Below are positions 63,584-64,000 of a DNA stretch of 64,000 nucleotides, piece by piece (the stretch's first letter is position 1; each line of letters starts with the position of its first letter). The DNA is from Neorhizobium petrolearium (GTDB lineage: Bacteria; Pseudomonadota; Alphaproteobacteria; Rhizobiales; Rhizobiaceae), in the NCBI RefSeq assembly GCF_017873175.1, contig NZ_JAGGJW010000010.1:124001-188000 (forward strand), given 5' to 3'. The notes beneath the pieces are model-generated. The model was not told the origin of the DNA. It worked only from the letters and a program-made list of their open reading frames with translations, and did no database searches. Made by a program: the position numbers and the translations under genes.

Positions 63584-64000
63584 ATGGATGTTTTGAACAA
63601 GGATCGCGTCCACGAACTGCCGGTGCAGGAGATCGACGTCTTCACCGATACGCGCGACATCCTCGCGCATGCCGAGAAGGCCGCCAAGCGGCGCGGCTTC
63701 CAGGACTGGCTGATCTGCGACGTGGATGCGCATCACACCGAGACCATCTCCTGGCACGAACTGGTGCAATATATAGAGGATCCGGTCATCCGCCATCAGG
63801 CGATGCTTTTCCACGACGAGAAGATGGGCACCGCATCCTATGGCCTCAACGGCGACATGGGCCTGAAATACCAGGATGTCGGCGGCCGCATTCCGCATCA
63901 GGCGGGTATTCGCGAAAAGGTCGATGACGGCATTCATCGGGACGTAACGCTAACCCGGCGAGCGATGAGCGCGCTTGGCGTCGATTACATGGTACTCTTC
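63584..64000 (+). CDS. Amidohydrolase_2-family protein (3' end outside window)
   Basis: The first 139 codons of a gene that continues past the window. A GGAGGAGG ribosome site precedes the ATG. It reads FQDWLICDVDAHHTETISWH, with the D-x-D-x-H-H start of ACMSD/amidohydrolase_2 TIM barrels, then MSALGVDYMVLF. Such enzymes decarboxylate or hydrolyse aromatic acids. Third gene of the Rieske operon and the third amidohydrolase-superfamily protein coded in this part of the window. Confidence 0.88.
   Translation, partial: MDVLNKDRVHELPVQEIDVFTDTRDILAHAEKAAKRRGFQDWLICDVDAHHTETISWHELVQYIEDPVIRHQAMLFHDEKMGTASYGLNGDMGLKYQDVGGRIPHQAGIREKVDDGIHRDVTLTRRAMSALGVDYMVLF

Overview
The window (about 60% G+C, dense ABC/TRAP/TTT importers, FCD-type GntR, LysR and IclR regulators, many catabolic enzymes, no rRNA, tRNA or core housekeeping operon) looks like an accessory catabolic region of an alphaproteobacterium, most probably a Rhizobiaceae member and plausibly a plasmid or chromid. 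That assignment is inference from gene content and style; no phylogenetic marker is present.

Layout: (1) 1-2211, a nitrate/sulfonate-type ABC importer that runs into a deletion scar (truncated permease-like start joined to a UbiX 3' end). (2) 2663-8539, a GntR regulator and an enzyme cluster (zinc-less MDR reductase, hotdog thioesterase, VOC protein, acyl-CoA synthetase, PLP beta-synthase-like enzyme), followed by a decayed LysR gene and a sulfatase/TctA chimeric remnant. (3) 10476-27301, the most striking architecture: two mirror-image modules. The left one is GntR + SnoaL-like, then a gamma-glutamyltransferase-family (Ggt) gene and an Opp/Dpp ABC importer; the right one is GntR, then a Pot-type ABC importer, a BPL_N/GATase-like protein and a second Ggt gene. 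The two modules converge at about 19.2-19.3 kb. (4) 27302-30598, a gene-poor stretch with a truncated FAD monooxygenase and a Prc-type protease. (5) 30730-38746, thiolase, MFE-2-like SDR, MaoC hydratase, CaiB CoA-transferase and a complete TctCBA importer with a divergent LysR gene. (6) 38930-45430, a beta-propeller glycosidase-like protein, an orphan solute-binding protein, an M28-like protein, an SDR, an enolase-superfamily dehydratase and a TauE exporter, closed by an IS5-type transposase remnant. (7) 45734-55630, FMN reductase, TRAP importer, YCII protein, CoA-transferase and citryl-CoA-lyase-like protein, with a divergent IclR gene, amidohydrolase and LigB/LigA-type extradiol dioxygenase. 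(8) 55631-64000, remnants, an MFS transporter, VOC protein, S10 peptidase, a RES-Xre toxin-antitoxin pair, MarR and IclR regulators, and the start of a Rieske ferredoxin/amidohydrolase operon that runs off the window.

Working logic: each block pairs one importer with CoA-activation, ring-cleavage or amide-cleaving enzymes and a dedicated one-component regulator. Many borders between blocks carry truncated genes, which suggests assembly by repeated insertion and deletion. Several intergenic regions hold clear inverted or direct repeats next to regulator genes (26387-26581, 51697-51713, 62815-62835), which are good operator candidates.
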